In this document: piece after piece, positions 8,563 through 17,216 of the stretch
How the letters are laid out: each line of letters opens with the position of its first letter
Numbering within the stretch: position 1 is the stretch's first letter
Source: Roseivirga sp. UBA7431
Lineage (GTDB): Bacteria; Bacteroidota; Bacteroidia; Cytophagales; Cyclobacteriaceae
Assembly (NCBI GenBank): GCA_002477595.1
Contig: DLQN01000010.1
Coordinates: 1-31,282 of the forward strand
Direction of reading: 5' to 3'
Length of the DNA stretch: 31,282 nt
Program-made: the position numbers and the translations under genes
Notes under the pieces: generated by a model
Told to the model about the DNA's origin: nothing
The model's input: the letters and a program-made list of their open reading frames with translations, nothing else
Databases searched by the model: none

Positions 8563-9695
8563 GCTTTTACTTTTAGTTGTGCTTTTACGAAGTTAACCTT
8601 TTCCTTTAATCGATCCGTATCCGAGTCAGTAATGGTAATGTGGCCCATCTTACGGAAGGGCTTAGTGAGTTTTTTACCATACAAATGAACATGTACACCG
8701 TCTGTGGCTAACACTTCATCCATGCCCTCGTAAATGGCTTCTCCTGTGAAGTCTGCCTCGCCCAATACGTTCAGCATAGCTGAAGGTAAAACGAGACTAG
8801 TGTCGCCCAGTGGCCAGTTTAAGATGGCTCTTAAGTGCTGCTCAAATTGAGAGGTCACATTTCCTTCGATGGACTGATGGCCACTATTATGCGTTCGAGG
8901 GGCAATTTCGTTGACGAGAAGCTTTCCGTCTTTCGTTAAAAACATCTCAATCGCGAGTAATCCCACCATATCGAGCTTTTGGATCAATTCTTTGGCTAAA
9001 GTTTGAGCTTCTGCTTCTGCCTTGCTGTCAATTTCGGCAGGGGAGAATAAGTATTCTACAAGGTTGTGCTCGGGGTGAAAGACCATCTCTACGGTAGGAA
9101 AAGTCTTAATTTCACCCGCTTCATTACGAGATACAATTACGGATAACTCTTTCTCGTAATCGACAAGTCTTTCAATAAAACCATGCGCCTCGAAAGCTTT
9201 ATCCATGGCTTGTTCGTCCTTGATCATCTGAACCCCACGACCATCATAACCTCCGGTCGCTAGTTTGTTGACAAAGGGGAGAAAGTTTTTGTGATTTGCT
9301 ACCTCTGATTTCCCATTGACTTCTATGAATTCTGAGGTTGGGATTCCGTGTGCTTGATAGAATTGCTTTTGGTGCAGCTTATTCTGAATCAGCTCGATGA
9401 TATGAGGCTGAGGAAAAACCTTCTTGCCTTCGGATTCTAATTTCGCTAAAGCTTTGGTGTTGACATTCTCGATCTCAATGGTGATGAGGTCCTTGTCTTT
9501 CCCAAAGTTATAGACTGCATCGTAGTCTGTCAAAGCTCCTACTTGGAAAGTAGTCGCGATGCTTTTGCAAGGCGCATTGGCATCTGGATCGATGACGTGA
9601 ATGTCTAAATTAAAATCTATGGCTGACTGGATCATCATGCGGCCAAGTTGACCGCCACCGAGTACGCCAATTTTCAGGTTAGGATCGAATGACAT
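8559..9695 (-). CDS. purK: N5-carboxyaminoimidazole ribonucleotide synthase
   Basis: ATP-grasp enzyme that makes N5-CAIR from AIR, ATP and bicarbonate, the substrate for PurE encoded immediately downstream. Seen: the N-terminal dinucleotide-like fold with [12 protein letters not shown] (10-21), the lid and glycine-rich loop [13 protein letters not shown], the ATP-grasp core [19 protein letters not shown], the metal/substrate motif [19 protein letters not shown], and the C-terminal [10 protein letters not shown]. 378 aa is normal. ATG start; an exact TAnnTTTG element lies 20 bases upstream, so purKE likely forms a two-gene operon separate from the upstream MutS-like gene. Confidence 0.97.
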   Translation of the reverse strand: MSFDPNLKIGVLGGGQLGRMMIQSAIDFNLDIHVIDPDANAPCKSIATTFQVGALTDYDAVYNFGKDKDLITIEIENVNTKALAKLESEGKKVFPQPHIIELIQNKLHQKQFYQAHGIPTSEFIEVNGKSEVANHKNFLPFVNKLATGGYDGRGVQMIKDEQAMDKAFEAHGFIERLVDYEKELSVIVSRNEAGEIKTFPTVEMVFHPEHNLVEYLFSPAEIDSKAEAEAQTLAKELIQKLDMVGLLAIEMFLTKDGKLLVNEIAPRTHNSGHQSIEGNVTSQFEQHLRAILNWPLGDTSLVLPSAMLNVLGEADFTGEAIYEGMDEVLATDGVHVHLYGKKLTKPFRKMGHITITDSDTDRLKEKVNFVKAQLKVKA

Positions 9696-9715
9696 AAGGT
9701 ATCTCTAGCAAAGGC

Positions 9716-9723
9716 CAAAGTTA
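9716..9723 (-). promoter_or_regulatory. Putative -7 element of the purKE operon
   Basis: On the minus strand TAACTTTG matches TAnnTTTG exactly, 20 bases upstream of the purK ATG. No clear TTTG at -33 was found, so this rests on the -7 motif and its position. Confidence 0.42.
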
Positions 9724-9770
9724 ATTATTTATAGCAATTTATCAGCCGACTGTCAGGCTTCTAGTCTTGA

Positions 9771-11570
9771 TCAATCAGGAATCTCAATTCCCATTTTTTG
9801 CATGAGCTTGGTAGCATTGAAACTCTTACAAATTCCTGGAGTCAGTGTATAATCAAATTTGATTTCGTCACCGATGATCTCACTATTAAAACTATAGTTT
9901 TTCACACCCTGCAATTCATTGGTGATGTTACCCAATTCAATATCGTGGGTAGAAACAAAACCGAAGGCATAGGCCAAGTTCAATTGCTTAATAAGTGCTA
10001 AAGCCCCTTTGTGTCTATCCTTAGAGTTTGTACCCTTCAGCACTTCGTCAATCATAAATAGAACAGGCGTCTTGCCATCGATGTAGGCTAGTAGCTGCTT
10101 GAGTCTTTTGAGTTCTGCGTAGAAAGACGAAACGTTTTCTTCCAGATCATCTTGGCTTCGCATACTCGTGAAAATCTTGAGATCACTTACAGTCATCTCT
10201 TTCGCGCAGACAGGCGCCCCAATTAAACCCAATGTACAATTAACCCCAACGGTTCTCAAGAAAGTACTCTTACCACTCATATTCGATCCTGTGATCAGGC
10301 AAATGCCACCTTGACCATGAAATTCGAAGTTATTAGTGACTCTGTTTTTCGATTTGATGAGCGGATGACCTAGGCCTGTGGCCTTAATGTCGAAATGATC
10401 TTGACTTATGGTAGGGTATGAGAAATCGGGGTTGGAATATGCTAAACCTGCCATACTAATCAGTGCGTCAAGCTCACCAATCGTTTCGAACCATTTAGCG
10501 ATGTCAGTCTGGTTTTCTTTTTTCCATGTATTAACACGGATATACCAAAACACATCGAGTAAAAGTAAGATGTCGAATATGATATAAAGCATATTCGTTC
10601 TGCTCTGAAGACTGTTTAAAATTAACTGAAGGTCTTTAATGGTTTTTGATGCTTTGGTCGAGTCATGCTCAAGGGTCGATTTAAATGCTTTCAGCTTCTC
10701 GCTTTTAAAGTGGCTCTTTTCGATCATATCAATATGAAATCGAAGAGCGTTCAGTGACTTATAACCCCGTTCGGTTTGCTTGCTAATGGCCTGTACCTTA
10801 TAAAAGACCCAGCCAAGAATAATAACATTAACGAACCCGAGTAAAATAGGAACCCCTGACTGGAGATGGCCCATACTGCTCAAGACAATCGTGCTAACCG
10901 TAGCCAATGGCATTATGGCCAATACTACCTTATAGAACAATGAGTTTTTAACGGTGGAATCTTCTTTTAACCAATCAAGCATTGGCTGATGATCGATTTC
11001 TGTGCTGTCTTCGACCATGCCATAGGCTTGAAACTGATGCCTAAAGTCAATCTCTGGAGTCAGTTCTTTTACACTTTCTTGTCTGCCGATAATTTCATTC
11101 GAGTCGGCACTTTCGCCTAACCATTTGGCGAGTATCTTTTCTCCAATGTAAGTAGATGTACGATTGATCAATTGAAATACGGAGTGTTTGCCAAAAACAT
11201 CTAAGTCTTCATGATAGGGGTGTGTGGCCTTATAATACTTTTTTCCTTCATTAAAACCATAGTAGTCACTGTTGAGTCTTTTAATTTCATCTGAATTGAT
11301 TTGCTCCAGAGCCGAAGCTGTCTTCAGTTTGAAACGAAGCTTAGCATGCGTTTTCAATAGCGTTAGGTAGGCTATAATGGCAAAGAGTAGCACAATACCT
11401 GCTGCTTCACCATTCTTCTCGTCTACTAGAATGACAATCCCCACAATCGAGGCCACAAATAGAATGACCCTAGCCCATGACAAGGTGGTGTATTGGCTTT
11501 TTGCCGCTGACGCCTCCTTTTTAAATTGCGCTTGTCTATTTTCGTAAGTATTTTGGATTGTCTCTTTCAA
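9771..11570 (-). CDS. Membrane-anchored MutS-family ATPase
   Basis: Carries only the MutS core and ATPase, not the mismatch-recognition domains, and is embedded in the membrane. Predicted helices: about 31-49 and 56-74, then a pair at about 208-256. The lever/clamp-like helical region spans about 260-400. The ATPase at about 420-570 has Walker A GSNMSGKST (~427), FTSMRSQDDLEENVSSFYAEL, Walker B FMIDEVLKGTN and the STHD switch, all intact. Related membrane MutS proteins are common in Bacteroidota, and I know of no established function; mismatch repair is unlikely. The start is TTG (11568-11570): an in-frame TAA lies 15 bases earlier and there is no ATG or GTG between. It is transcribed in the same direction as purKE with a 75-base gap, and divergently from the sigma factor gene. 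Confidence 0.85.
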   Translation of the reverse strand: MKETIQNTYENRQAQFKKEASAAKSQYTTLSWARVILFVASIVGIVILVDEKNGEAAGIVLLFAIIAYLTLLKTHAKLRFKLKTASALEQINSDEIKRLNSDYYGFNEGKKYYKATHPYHEDLDVFGKHSVFQLINRTSTYIGEKILAKWLGESADSNEIIGRQESVKELTPEIDFRHQFQAYGMVEDSTEIDHQPMLDWLKEDSTVKNSLFYKVVLAIMPLATVSTIVLSSMGHLQSGVPILLGFVNVIILGWVFYKVQAISKQTERGYKSLNALRFHIDMIEKSHFKSEKLKAFKSTLEHDSTKASKTIKDLQLILNSLQSRTNMLYIIFDILLLLDVFWYIRVNTWKKENQTDIAKWFETIGELDALISMAGLAYSNPDFSYPTISQDHFDIKATGLGHPLIKSKNRVTNNFEFHGQGGICLITGSNMSGKSTFLRTVGVNCTLGLIGAPVCAKEMTVSDLKIFTSMRSQDDLEENVSSFYAELKRLKQLLAYIDGKTPVLFMIDEVLKGTNSKDRHKGALALIKQLNLAYAFGFVSTHDIELGNITNELQGVKNYSFNSEIIGDEIKFDYTLTPGICKSFNATKLMQKMGIEIPD

Positions 11571-11705
11571 TGAATGTTCAGTTTACCTCATGTGCATACG
11601 GATATATGCAAGGATAGATTTCAAAGAGGGTAAAACTAGTGAATTGGTACATTCTTTCTATTTGGAATTTCTTTATATCTTGGATCTTTACTGAAAATAC
11701 AATTT

Positions 11706-12278
11706 GTGGCAATAGAAGAAAGTGAGTTACTCGAAGCATTCGCCAATGGTGACAATGCAGCTTTCGAAAAGCTCTTTAATATGTACTATCAACCTGCCTG
11801 TAGGTATGTTATCCGAATTATTCGTGATAGTGATACTACTGAGGAGATTGTTCAGGCCACTTTTGTGAACGTATGGGAAAAGAGAACAATGATTCGCTCT
11901 GACATAAGTTTTAAATCCTACGTTTTCCGAGCGGCATACAATACGGCATTGAATTATATCAAACACCGTAAAGTTGTGTCTACGTTCGTTTCTAGAAAGC
12001 AAGATAGGATTGTTGAAATACAACGCGAGTTTGTAAGTCATCAACCCGATTTCGAGCTTCAAAAGCGAATTGATAATGCTTTGAGTGAATTACCCCCACA
12101 ATGTCAGCGTGTTTTTAGGCTGAGCAGAGAAGAAGGTATGAAGTATCACGAGATTGCGGACGAACTCGGAATTTCCAAGAAAACAGTAGAGGTACACATG
12201 GGGAAGGCCCTCAAGTTGATGCGGGCTAGTTTAAAGGACTATTTAGTCTTTTTTCTACCGATTATCACATTCATGTAA
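11706..12278 (+). CDS. ECF RNA polymerase sigma factor, FecI-like
   Basis: Directs RNA polymerase to a small set of promoters, probably controlled by the FecR-like protein encoded 50 bases downstream. Region 2 is visible at about 18-60 (FEKLFNMYYQPACRYVIRII, DTTEEIVQATFVNVWEKR). Region 4 at about 125-175 contains ALSELPPQCQRVFRLSREEGMKYHEIADELGISKKTVEVHMGKALKLM, a standard helix-turn-helix. 190 aa is typical of the Bacteroidota sigma-70 family 1. The start appears to be GTG at 11706; no ATG precedes the conserved region in frame. The C-terminal LVFFLPIITFM is hydrophobic, as often seen in this group. Confidence 0.9.
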   Translation: MAIEESELLEAFANGDNAAFEKLFNMYYQPACRYVIRIIRDSDTTEEIVQATFVNVWEKRTMIRSDISFKSYVFRAAYNTALNYIKHRKVVSTFVSRKQDRIVEIQREFVSHQPDFELQKRIDNALSELPPQCQRVFRLSREEGMKYHEIADELGISKKTVEVHMGKALKLMRASLKDYLVFFLPIITFM

Positions 12279-12328
12279 GGGTGTCCATGGGGTTAGTTGT
12301 TAAAGTTGTGAAGAGAAAAAAATAGGCG

Positions 12329-13333
12329 ATGGAAGAGCTAATGGCTAAATACTTGGCCAATGAGTTAAGTGAGGAAGAGAGAATTAAGTTCGAAGGTCAA
12401 CTCGTCAATGACGAGGGGTTAAAAATTGAATTCGAAGATTATCTCAATTTATGGACTGAGAGTGCTCAGCCGTCTGAATTGTCATTTGACAAATCACAGG
12501 CTTGGAATGTGGTTTCAGCTCAAATCAAACCACAGTCACGAGTTGTTCGACTCGAACCGAAGCCTAGGTATACACTCCTAAAAATTGCTGCAACCCTATT
12601 AATTGTAATGACCGCTGGCTACTTCTTATCAGAGACTGCCAAAGTGAGGGTTAATAACTTAATCGGTGTTTCTTCATTGAGTGAAGTGACAACTGGTGCT
12701 GAAATGAAAGAAGTTGCTTTGCCAGACGGATCAGTGGTTAAGCTAAATGTCAATTCTAAATTGTCATATGCAAAAGGATTTGGAGATACACACAGAAATA
12801 TTGTTCTGAATGGAGAAGCTAATTTTGATGTGGAAAGAAATGAAAATCTTCCATTCATAATCGAAGCGAATAAAGGCCAAGTGGAAGTGCTTGGAACTAG
12901 TTTCGATGTAAAGGCTTATGCGGGTAAATATGTTGAACTAAATGTTTCTGAAGGGATTGTCAAATTCTCATCAACTGAAGACAACAAGGCTGAAATAGTT
13001 GAGGCTGGTGAAATGGCGATGCTATCATCAGATGGGACTGACTTAGAGAAAGGCGTTGTTGCTGATCAGAATTATGCTGCTTGGTGGACGAGAAAGCTCG
13101 TTTTTGAGAACACTTCCTTTGAGAAAGTAATAAAGAATCTAGAAGAGACTTACTGGGTTGAAATAGACTACAGCAAGGCCCTATTGAACTGCCCCTTAAC
13201 GGCTACTTACGAAAATGAGTCTTTGGACGATGTGTTTGAATACTTGAAAGTAACTTTCGCAGACAGTCAATTAAAAGTCATTCGCACTAAAGAAAATAAG
13301 ATAAAGTTAGAAGGGAAGGCATGCGCTAATTAA
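12329..13333 (+). CDS. FecR-type anti-sigma factor
   Basis: Inner-membrane regulator that holds or activates the ECF sigma factor encoded just upstream. Residues 1-70 form the cytoplasmic sigma-binding part (MAKYLANELSEEERIKFEGQL). One membrane helix lies at about 84-104 (LLKIAATLLIVMTAGYFLS). The periplasmic FecR domain follows with the hallmark TTGAEMKEVALPDGSVVKLNVNSKLSYAKGF, GEANFDVERNENLPFIIEA and VEVLGTSFDVKAY. The end (about 255-334) matches the STN-like C-terminal DUF4974 region (FENTSFEKVIKNLEETYWVEIDY, PLTATYENESLDDVFEYLKVTF). The stop is 8 bases before the next gene, so sigma, FecR and the STN protein form one operon. Confidence 0.92.
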   Translation: MEELMAKYLANELSEEERIKFEGQLVNDEGLKIEFEDYLNLWTESAQPSELSFDKSQAWNVVSAQIKPQSRVVRLEPKPRYTLLKIAATLLIVMTAGYFLSETAKVRVNNLIGVSSLSEVTTGAEMKEVALPDGSVVKLNVNSKLSYAKGFGDTHRNIVLNGEANFDVERNENLPFIIEANKGQVEVLGTSFDVKAYAGKYVELNVSEGIVKFSSTEDNKAEIVEAGEMAMLSSDGTDLEKGVVADQNYAAWWTRKLVFENTSFEKVIKNLEETYWVEIDYSKALLNCPLTATYENESLDDVFEYLKVTFADSQLKVIRTKENKIKLEGKACAN

Positions 13334-13341
13334 CTTGGTCC

Positions 13342-14811
13342 ATGCTCAGAAGCTTTCTAGTTTCTTTTCTTTTCATTGCATCTTATCAACTTTCAGCACA
13401 AAATTCTAACGAATCCGTGCTTGAAGAAGCTATTACTGTACAATTTAGCGGACTTTCTATACCCGCCACCCTAAGGCAAATAGATAAGTTATCCGATGTT
13501 AAGTTCTCCTACAATAGCAATATAGTTCCTAGAGATATTAAGATTACCAATGCCTATTTCAACACTTCCATAAGAACTATTCTTACTGAAATCCTCGGAG
13601 AGGCTAACCTCTATTTTAGGGAAGTCAGTGGAACGGTAATTATTCTGAAGCGAGTTTATAGCGAACGAAAGATTGTCGGTCAGGTGTTGGATGATGTCAC
13701 CAAGGAGCCTCTCCAATATGTCAATGTTTTTATAGAACGGAGTACGTTTGGAGCTGCTACTGACATCAACGGAGACTTTCAAATTGAAAATATTCCAGAT
13801 ATTGGCTTCAATCTTGTAGTGTCGTATGTAGGATATAAAACCAAGGTCATTCCATTTAATTATAGGCAGGATGTAGAGAACTCTAAATACATTATAGAGA
13901 TGAAAATTGATCCTGTCGTGCTTGAGAGTATTCAAGTGGTGGGCAAAGCAAGGAAACGTTTTAAAAGAGATGAGAGAAAGCTTTTAAAAAGGTTTACAAC
14001 AGAGTTTTTAGGTCGGTCCGAAAATGCCAAAAACTGTGTGATAGAAAATCCTGAGGTATTGAATTTTGAGATACTCGATGATGATAACTATAGGGTCACC
14101 GCTGATGCGATTCTCTATGTCCAGAATAGAGCTTTGGGTTACCGAATCGGTTATTTACTCGAAGAGTTTCGTTTTGAAAACGGGTTGAAGCTCAATATTG
14201 GTAGTGCGAAGTTTCAAGAGCTAGAGGTAAAATCTAGGAAACGCTATACTAAATGGGAAATTGCACGAGACAAGGCTTACAATGGATCGGTACAGCATTT
14301 TTTGAACGCTATGATTACCAACTCTCTTGACAAAGAAGGCTTTGAATTAAACCTTGTGCAATATGATTCGGTCACTTCAGAATATACAACACCACTAAAC
14401 CCACCACCTGCCAACGAGATTTTGACCTTGAATAAAACGGATCAAGAATACTTATATACCCTGCATGCCAACTCTGATGTTGAGGTAACCTACAAAGGAG
14501 AATATGAAGAAAGCGCTTACAAGAAGCTTTATAGGAGTACTTCCAAAAGCGGTAACTATAAGTATACCGACAAGAAAGTAAAAACGTCCATCGCATTGAC
14601 TGAAACTCAAAACCTTTCGAGCTATCAGGTATTTGGTGTCGATGTTACGGATGTAGATCTTTTCCAAAAATCAATCATCTTCTTTCTTGAAGATGATACC
14701 CCTGTCGGTTTTCCTGGTCAATTCAAAAACCCACGTGATATGCTCTTTGGAGGCTGGTGGAGATGGGGAGCTTTCTCAGATTGGTTGCCCCTCAATTACA
14801 AGCCAGACTAA
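13342..14811 (+). CDS. STN and carboxypeptidase-regulatory-domain protein without a TonB barrel
   Basis: Exported protein of unknown function. Signal peptide at about 1-19 (FLVSFLFIASYQLSAQ). An STN domain follows (AITVQFSGLSIPATLRQIDKL to REVSGTVIILK), the module that in FecA-type receptors contacts FecR. Next is a carboxypeptidase-D-like regulatory beta-sandwich at about 110-200 (KIVGQVLDDVTKEPLQYVNV, GAATDINGDFQIENIP, SYVGYKTKVI). After that, where SusC/FecA proteins have a plug and a 22-strand barrel, there is only ~285 residues (FLGRSENAKNCVIENPEVL, ALGYRIGYLLEEF) that I recognise only as a recurrent uncharacterised Bacteroidota region. Total 489 aa, too short for a receptor. Its stop overlaps the convergent feoB stop by four bases. 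Confidence 0.8.
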   Translation: MLRSFLVSFLFIASYQLSAQNSNESVLEEAITVQFSGLSIPATLRQIDKLSDVKFSYNSNIVPRDIKITNAYFNTSIRTILTEILGEANLYFREVSGTVIILKRVYSERKIVGQVLDDVTKEPLQYVNVFIERSTFGAATDINGDFQIENIPDIGFNLVVSYVGYKTKVIPFNYRQDVENSKYIIEMKIDPVVLESIQVVGKARKRFKRDERKLLKRFTTEFLGRSENAKNCVIENPEVLNFEILDDDNYRVTADAILYVQNRALGYRIGYLLEEFRFENGLKLNIGSAKFQELEVKSRKRYTKWEIARDKAYNGSVQHFLNAMITNSLDKEGFELNLVQYDSVTSEYTTPLNPPPANEILTLNKTDQEYLYTLHANSDVEVTYKGEYEESAYKKLYRSTSKSGNYKYTDKKVKTSIALTETQNLSSYQVFGVDVTDVDLFQKSIIFFLEDDTPVGFPGQFKNPRDMLFGGWWRWGAFSDWLPLNYKPD

Positions 14812-16922
14812 GTAAATATTTGATAGGTTACTAGCGCAGATAAGTAGGCGACAGCCGTCATGTAAACGACCTGAATTATTGGCCATTTCCACCCTTTAGT
14901 TTCACGATAAACAACCGCAACTGTACTCATACATTGCATTGCAAAAGCATAGAATACCATAAGAGAAAACCCAACCGCCATAGTATACATCGGCAAACCT
15001 GTTTTTGGGTTGATCTCTTTACTTAGTTTTTCTCTGATCGTCAGTTCATCCTCCTCATCCGCGCCAATGCTGTATATCGTAGACATTGTACCTACAAATA
15101 CCTCGCGTGCTGCAAAAGAGGTGATCAAGGCAATACCGATTTTCCAGTCATAGCCCAACGGTTCGATTGCTGGTTCTATAAATTTTCCAAATGAGCCAAT
15201 GATAGAGTGCTCAAGCTTATACGCATTGATGGCTATGTCATACTCAGCATCTGTTGTGTTTGGCGGTAATTGTTCTTTGACATAGGTGCCTGCATTATTG
15301 AATTTATCACTAAATCCATATGAGGCTAGTACCCAAAGTAAAATTGAGATTGCAATGATGACTTTACCTGCTTCTACTACGAAAGTTTTAGATTTTTCGA
15401 AAATAGTGAGGCCCACATTTTTCCACTGAGGTATTTTGTACCCAGGGAGTTCCATAATGAAGTAACCTCTCGTTTTTGTTTTGAGAATAAACTTCATTGC
15501 CCATGCGGATAGTATGGCAGCAAAGAATCCTAACAAATAAAGTGCAGCCAAAACAAGGCCTTTTAGATTGAAAATACCGAGTACATAATGGTCAGGTACT
15601 ACTAGGGCAATCAATAAGGTATAGACTGGGAGTCGAGCCGAACAGCTCATAAATGGAGTAACGAAAATCGTAATCAAACGATCTTTCCAGCTATCAATAT
15701 TGCGGGTGGCCATAATGGCTGGAATAGCACAAGCCATTCCTGAAACTAAAGGCACGACACTTTTACCATTCAGTCCAAAATTTCTCATTACACGATCCAT
15801 CAAAAATACTGCCCTTGACATATAGCCAGATTCCTCCAGTAGAGAAATGAAACCAAATAATATGGCAATTTGAGGAATGAAGACTAATACACCTGCTAGC
15901 CCAGCAATGATACCATCGGTAATTAGATCGTTAATTACGCCCTCTGGTAACGCTCCCTTTACCCAATTACTAAAGCTTGCCAAAGCGCCTTCAATAATGT
16001 CCATAGGTCCTTCAGCCCAAGCAAAAATTGCTTGAAAAATGAGCATTAAAAGGGAGATGAAAATTAGATAGCCAAAAACTTTATGCGTGGTGACTCTGTC
16101 AATTCTTTGTGATAGCGTGGGCTTTCCCGATTCGCTGGAGTTTTTGATGTTCCTATCAACGATGTCCGAAATAAGTGCGTAGCGACCAAGCGTTTCTTGA
16201 GACTGAGTAGGTACATCATAGAACCCATTTTCCTTTTTAATCTCTTCTATTTTTTGTCTCTCTGTCTCTTCGAGAAATTTTAATCGAACATTCTGTTGCG
16301 CATATTGATAAGCACGATAATCCTCGTCAAGATTGAATTCAGTCTTAATATCCTCAATCGTCTTTTCCGCAAGGCTCTTTACCTGATAGAAGGGCTTTTT
16401 AGAGTGAATTAAAGGTTGGCTTAAGATATTTTTCAAGGCCTCAACGCCTGCACCTGAATGTGAGTTGGTTGGGATGATTTTTACTCCAAGATCAATTGAA
16501 AGCCCTCTCAAGTCTATATTAAGCTGTCGCCTGTCTGCAACATCCATCATGTTGAGAACCAATACCATCGGGATATTTAGGTCTCGAATTTGAGTGAAGA
16601 GCAAGAGGTTTCGCTTCAGGTTAGAAGCATCTGCTACAACGATTATTGTATCTGGATGCTGATCGTGATCTTTATCAAGAAGCACCTCTTGAACGATTTG
16701 TTCGTCAAGCGTCTTTGGGTAAATACTGTAAGTACCTGGCAGGTCAATCAGTTCTGCTTGTTTGCCATTAGGCAATTTCATAGTACCTGATTTCTTATCA
16801 ACTGTTACGCCTGGAAAGTTGCCGGTTCTTTGATTAAGACCTGTAAGCAAGTTGAATAAAGTGGTTTTCCCTGAATTGGGGTTTCCAACAAGCGCTATTT
16901 TGAGGTTTTTCTTAGCTGACAT
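14808..16922 (-). CDS. feoB: Ferrous iron transport protein B
   Basis: Inner-membrane Fe(II) importer with a G-protein domain. Seen: G1 GNPNSGKTT (13-21), G2 region GNFPGVTVDKKSG, G3 DLPGTYS, G4 LNMMD and a G5-like SHSGAG. A helical GDI-like spacer runs to about 270, and then two Gate/core halves with many helices carry GLNGKSVVPLVSGMACAIPAIMATRN, FVTPFMSCSARLPVYTLLI, ELPGYKIPQWKNV, ITSFAAREVFVGTMSTIYS and YAFAMQCMSTVAVVYRETKGWKWP. The Cys in the core helices are the usual metal-path candidates. 704 aa, full length and undamaged. One base separates it from feoA, and no feoC is present. It ends in a stop codon overlapped by that of the convergent gene. Confidence 0.97.
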   Translation of the reverse strand: MSAKKNLKIALVGNPNSGKTTLFNLLTGLNQRTGNFPGVTVDKKSGTMKLPNGKQAELIDLPGTYSIYPKTLDEQIVQEVLLDKDHDQHPDTIIVVADASNLKRNLLLFTQIRDLNIPMVLVLNMMDVADRRQLNIDLRGLSIDLGVKIIPTNSHSGAGVEALKNILSQPLIHSKKPFYQVKSLAEKTIEDIKTEFNLDEDYRAYQYAQQNVRLKFLEETERQKIEEIKKENGFYDVPTQSQETLGRYALISDIVDRNIKNSSESGKPTLSQRIDRVTTHKVFGYLIFISLLMLIFQAIFAWAEGPMDIIEGALASFSNWVKGALPEGVINDLITDGIIAGLAGVLVFIPQIAILFGFISLLEESGYMSRAVFLMDRVMRNFGLNGKSVVPLVSGMACAIPAIMATRNIDSWKDRLITIFVTPFMSCSARLPVYTLLIALVVPDHYVLGIFNLKGLVLAALYLLGFFAAILSAWAMKFILKTKTRGYFIMELPGYKIPQWKNVGLTIFEKSKTFVVEAGKVIIAISILLWVLASYGFSDKFNNAGTYVKEQLPPNTTDAEYDIAINAYKLEHSIIGSFGKFIEPAIEPLGYDWKIGIALITSFAAREVFVGTMSTIYSIGADEEDELTIREKLSKEINPKTGLPMYTMAVGFSLMVFYAFAMQCMSTVAVVYRETKGWKWPIIQVVYMTAVAYLSALVTYQIFT

Positions 16923-16923
16923 G

Positions 16924-17148
16924 TTAGGCTTCTTCGAGAAGGATACTCGAAGCTTCTGTTTTTCGCAATGATAGTTGGTAGCCAGCGACTTCTATGGCAA
17001 TCGGATCGCCAAGTGGCGCGATGAGTTCGAGCGAAACTTCTGTTCCAGGTAGACAGCCCATTTCCATTAGTTTCACTGAGAGTGTTTCGTCAGTAAAACC
17101 TTTGATAATCCCTTTTTCGTGGATTTTGAGATGAGTTAGATTTCTCAA
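16924..17148 (-). CDS. feoA: Ferrous iron transport protein A
   Basis: SH3-like cytosolic partner required for FeoB function. It is 74 aa, the usual size, with the typical GFTDETLSVKLMEMGCLPGTEVSLELIAPLGDPIAIEVAGYQLSLRKTEASSI pattern (shown in the translation from about residue 18 to 68). It starts at ATG and stops one base before the feoB ATG, so the pair is surely co-transcribed. The 68-base gap upstream holds a palindromic element that could be the iron operator. Confidence 0.95.
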   Translation of the reverse strand: MRNLTHLKIHEKGIIKGFTDETLSVKLMEMGCLPGTEVSLELIAPLGDPIAIEVAGYQLSLRKTEASSILLEEA

Positions 17149-17149
17149 T

Positions 17150-17172
17150 CTTTATTTAGATTAATTATAAAG
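17150..17172. promoter_or_regulatory. Candidate operator upstream of feoAB
   Basis: CTTTAT (17150-17155) and ATAAAG (17167-17172) form a perfect interrupted inverted repeat, with 11 AT-rich bases between (TTAGATTAATT). It sits directly before the feoA start codon. The size and position suit a dimeric metalloregulator (Fur or DtxR type), but it does not clearly match either consensus. Confidence 0.3.
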
Positions 17173-17216
17173 AGCGCAATTTAGCAGCCAGCTTTGGCTT
17201 TACAAAGTGATACCTA

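Noticed and set aside
11593..11610. TGCATA/TATGCA inverted repeat between the divergent mutS-like and sigma genes
   Set aside because: Only six pairs in AT-rich sequence, no known regulator match.
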